From positions 1 to 22,733 of the forward strand of contig UREO01000010.1 of assembly GCA_900546895.1 (NCBI GenBank): a stretch of DNA of 22,733 bases. The letters run 5' to 3'. This DNA comes from an uncultured Oscillospiraceae bacterium (GTDB lineage: Bacteria > Bacillota > Clostridia > Oscillospirales > Acutalibacteraceae). The position numbers and the translations under genes were made by a program. This document shows, one piece after another, positions 22,529 through 22,733 of this stretch (the stretch's first letter is position 1; the number at the start of each line of letters is the position of its first letter). The notes under the pieces were generated by a model, which saw nothing but the letters and a program-made list of their open reading frames with translations, ran no database searches and had not been told where the DNA came from.

Positions 22529-22646
22529 TAAAGAATTATAAAATATTTTTTTTCCGACAGAGAAGGGATAAACAGGCAAAAAAGGGGATTTTATTGGCAA
22601 ATTTCTCCTAAAAATGATATTTTTTTATTTTATGTTCAATACATAG

Positions 22647-22675
22647 TTGAAAAATGCATTGAATTTATGTAAAAT
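22647..22675 (+). promoter_or_regulatory. Strong promoter facing off the contig end
   Basis: TTGAAA at 22647-22652 and TAAAAT at 22670-22675 are 17 bases apart in an AT-rich stretch. Each element has one mismatch to consensus. The gene it serves is not in the window, because the genomic sequence ends at about 22686. Confidence 0.65.
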
Positions 22676-22686
22676 GTATGTAGCAT

Positions 22687-22733
22687 CTGTCTCTTATACA
22701 CATCTGACGCTGCCGACGAATTAGACGGTGTAG
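22687..22733. other. Illumina Nextera adapter and i5 index (non-genomic)
   Basis: Bases 22687-22705 are the 19-base Tn5 mosaic end as used in Nextera libraries. Bases 22706-22719 (GACGCTGCCGACGA) are the i5-side (read 1) adapter in reverse complement. Bases 22720-22727 (ATTAGACG) sit where the i5 index goes; its reverse complement CGTCTAAT is, as I recall, index S510. Bases 22728-22733 (GTGTAG) begin the reverse complement of the P5 flow-cell sequence. The order is exactly that of adapter read-through, so this is library sequence and not a transposon. Confidence 0.98.

Noticed and set aside
22687..22705. A genuine Tn5 or IS50 end
   Set aside because: The mosaic end is followed exactly by the synthetic adapter, an index and P5 sequence, with no transposase.

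Overview
The window is a bacterial chromosomal contig end from a moderately GC-rich member of the Bacillota, class Clostridia. An Oscillospirales or Ruminococcaceae-like host fits best. The reasons are the strong GGAGG-type ribosome sites, low-GC promoters of TTGACA/TATAAT type, the PTS and HPr genes, and a set of Clostridia-typical families (GGGtGRT, DUF4358, DUF4830, NlpC/P60, a divergent EF-G paralogue). No tRNA, rRNA, CRISPR array, phage or transposase gene was seen. The last 47 bases (22687-22733) are not genomic: they read as an Illumina Nextera adapter with an i5 index.

Layout, left to right. Positions 2-565 hold the 3' part of a GGGtGRT-family gene with its terminator. Positions 857-2197 (+) hold a membrane-anchored SGNH/GDSL hydrolase followed by a DUF4358 lipoprotein. 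Positions 6825-2288 (-) are an operon of rlmB, a 1030-residue degenerate P-type-ATPase-like membrane protein and a YczE-like membrane protein. Position 7054-8151 (+) is a membrane-anchored NlpC/P60 hydrolase. Positions 14822-8257 (-) are a six-gene hexitol PTS operon: mtlA (EIICB), mtlR (PRD activator), EIIA, a SorE-type zinc dehydrogenase, a fruK-type 1-phosphofructokinase and an HPr. Positions 14823-15366 are a 544-base intergenic region with the operon promoter, a probable MtlR operator, possible RNA structure and DnaA-box-like repeats. Positions 15367-21093 (+) carry an 8-oxoguanine DNA glycosylase, class II fba, an EF-G-like GTPase, a DUF4830 protein and an RsuA-type pseudouridine synthase. 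Positions 21330-22442 (+) carry an MsmK/UgpC-type ABC ATPase. A strong promoter then faces off the contig end.

The most coherent biology is the mannitol operon. It has a mannitol permease and activator but no mannitol-1-phosphate 5-dehydrogenase (MtlD). In that place are a SorE-like dehydrogenase, which in its family acts on the carbonyl next to a phosphorylated carbon, and a 1-phosphofructokinase. Oxidising mannitol-1-phosphate at C2 would give fructose-1-phosphate, which FruK would turn into fructose-1,6-bisphosphate, the substrate of the class II aldolase encoded 1.5 kb away. This route is an inference from gene content.

Three proteins keep a family fold but have lost signature residues. 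The P-type-ATPase-like protein lacks DKTGT and GDGxND. The EF-G paralogue has NGLC where NKxD is expected. The operon HPr has Lys at position 46 instead of the regulatory Ser.
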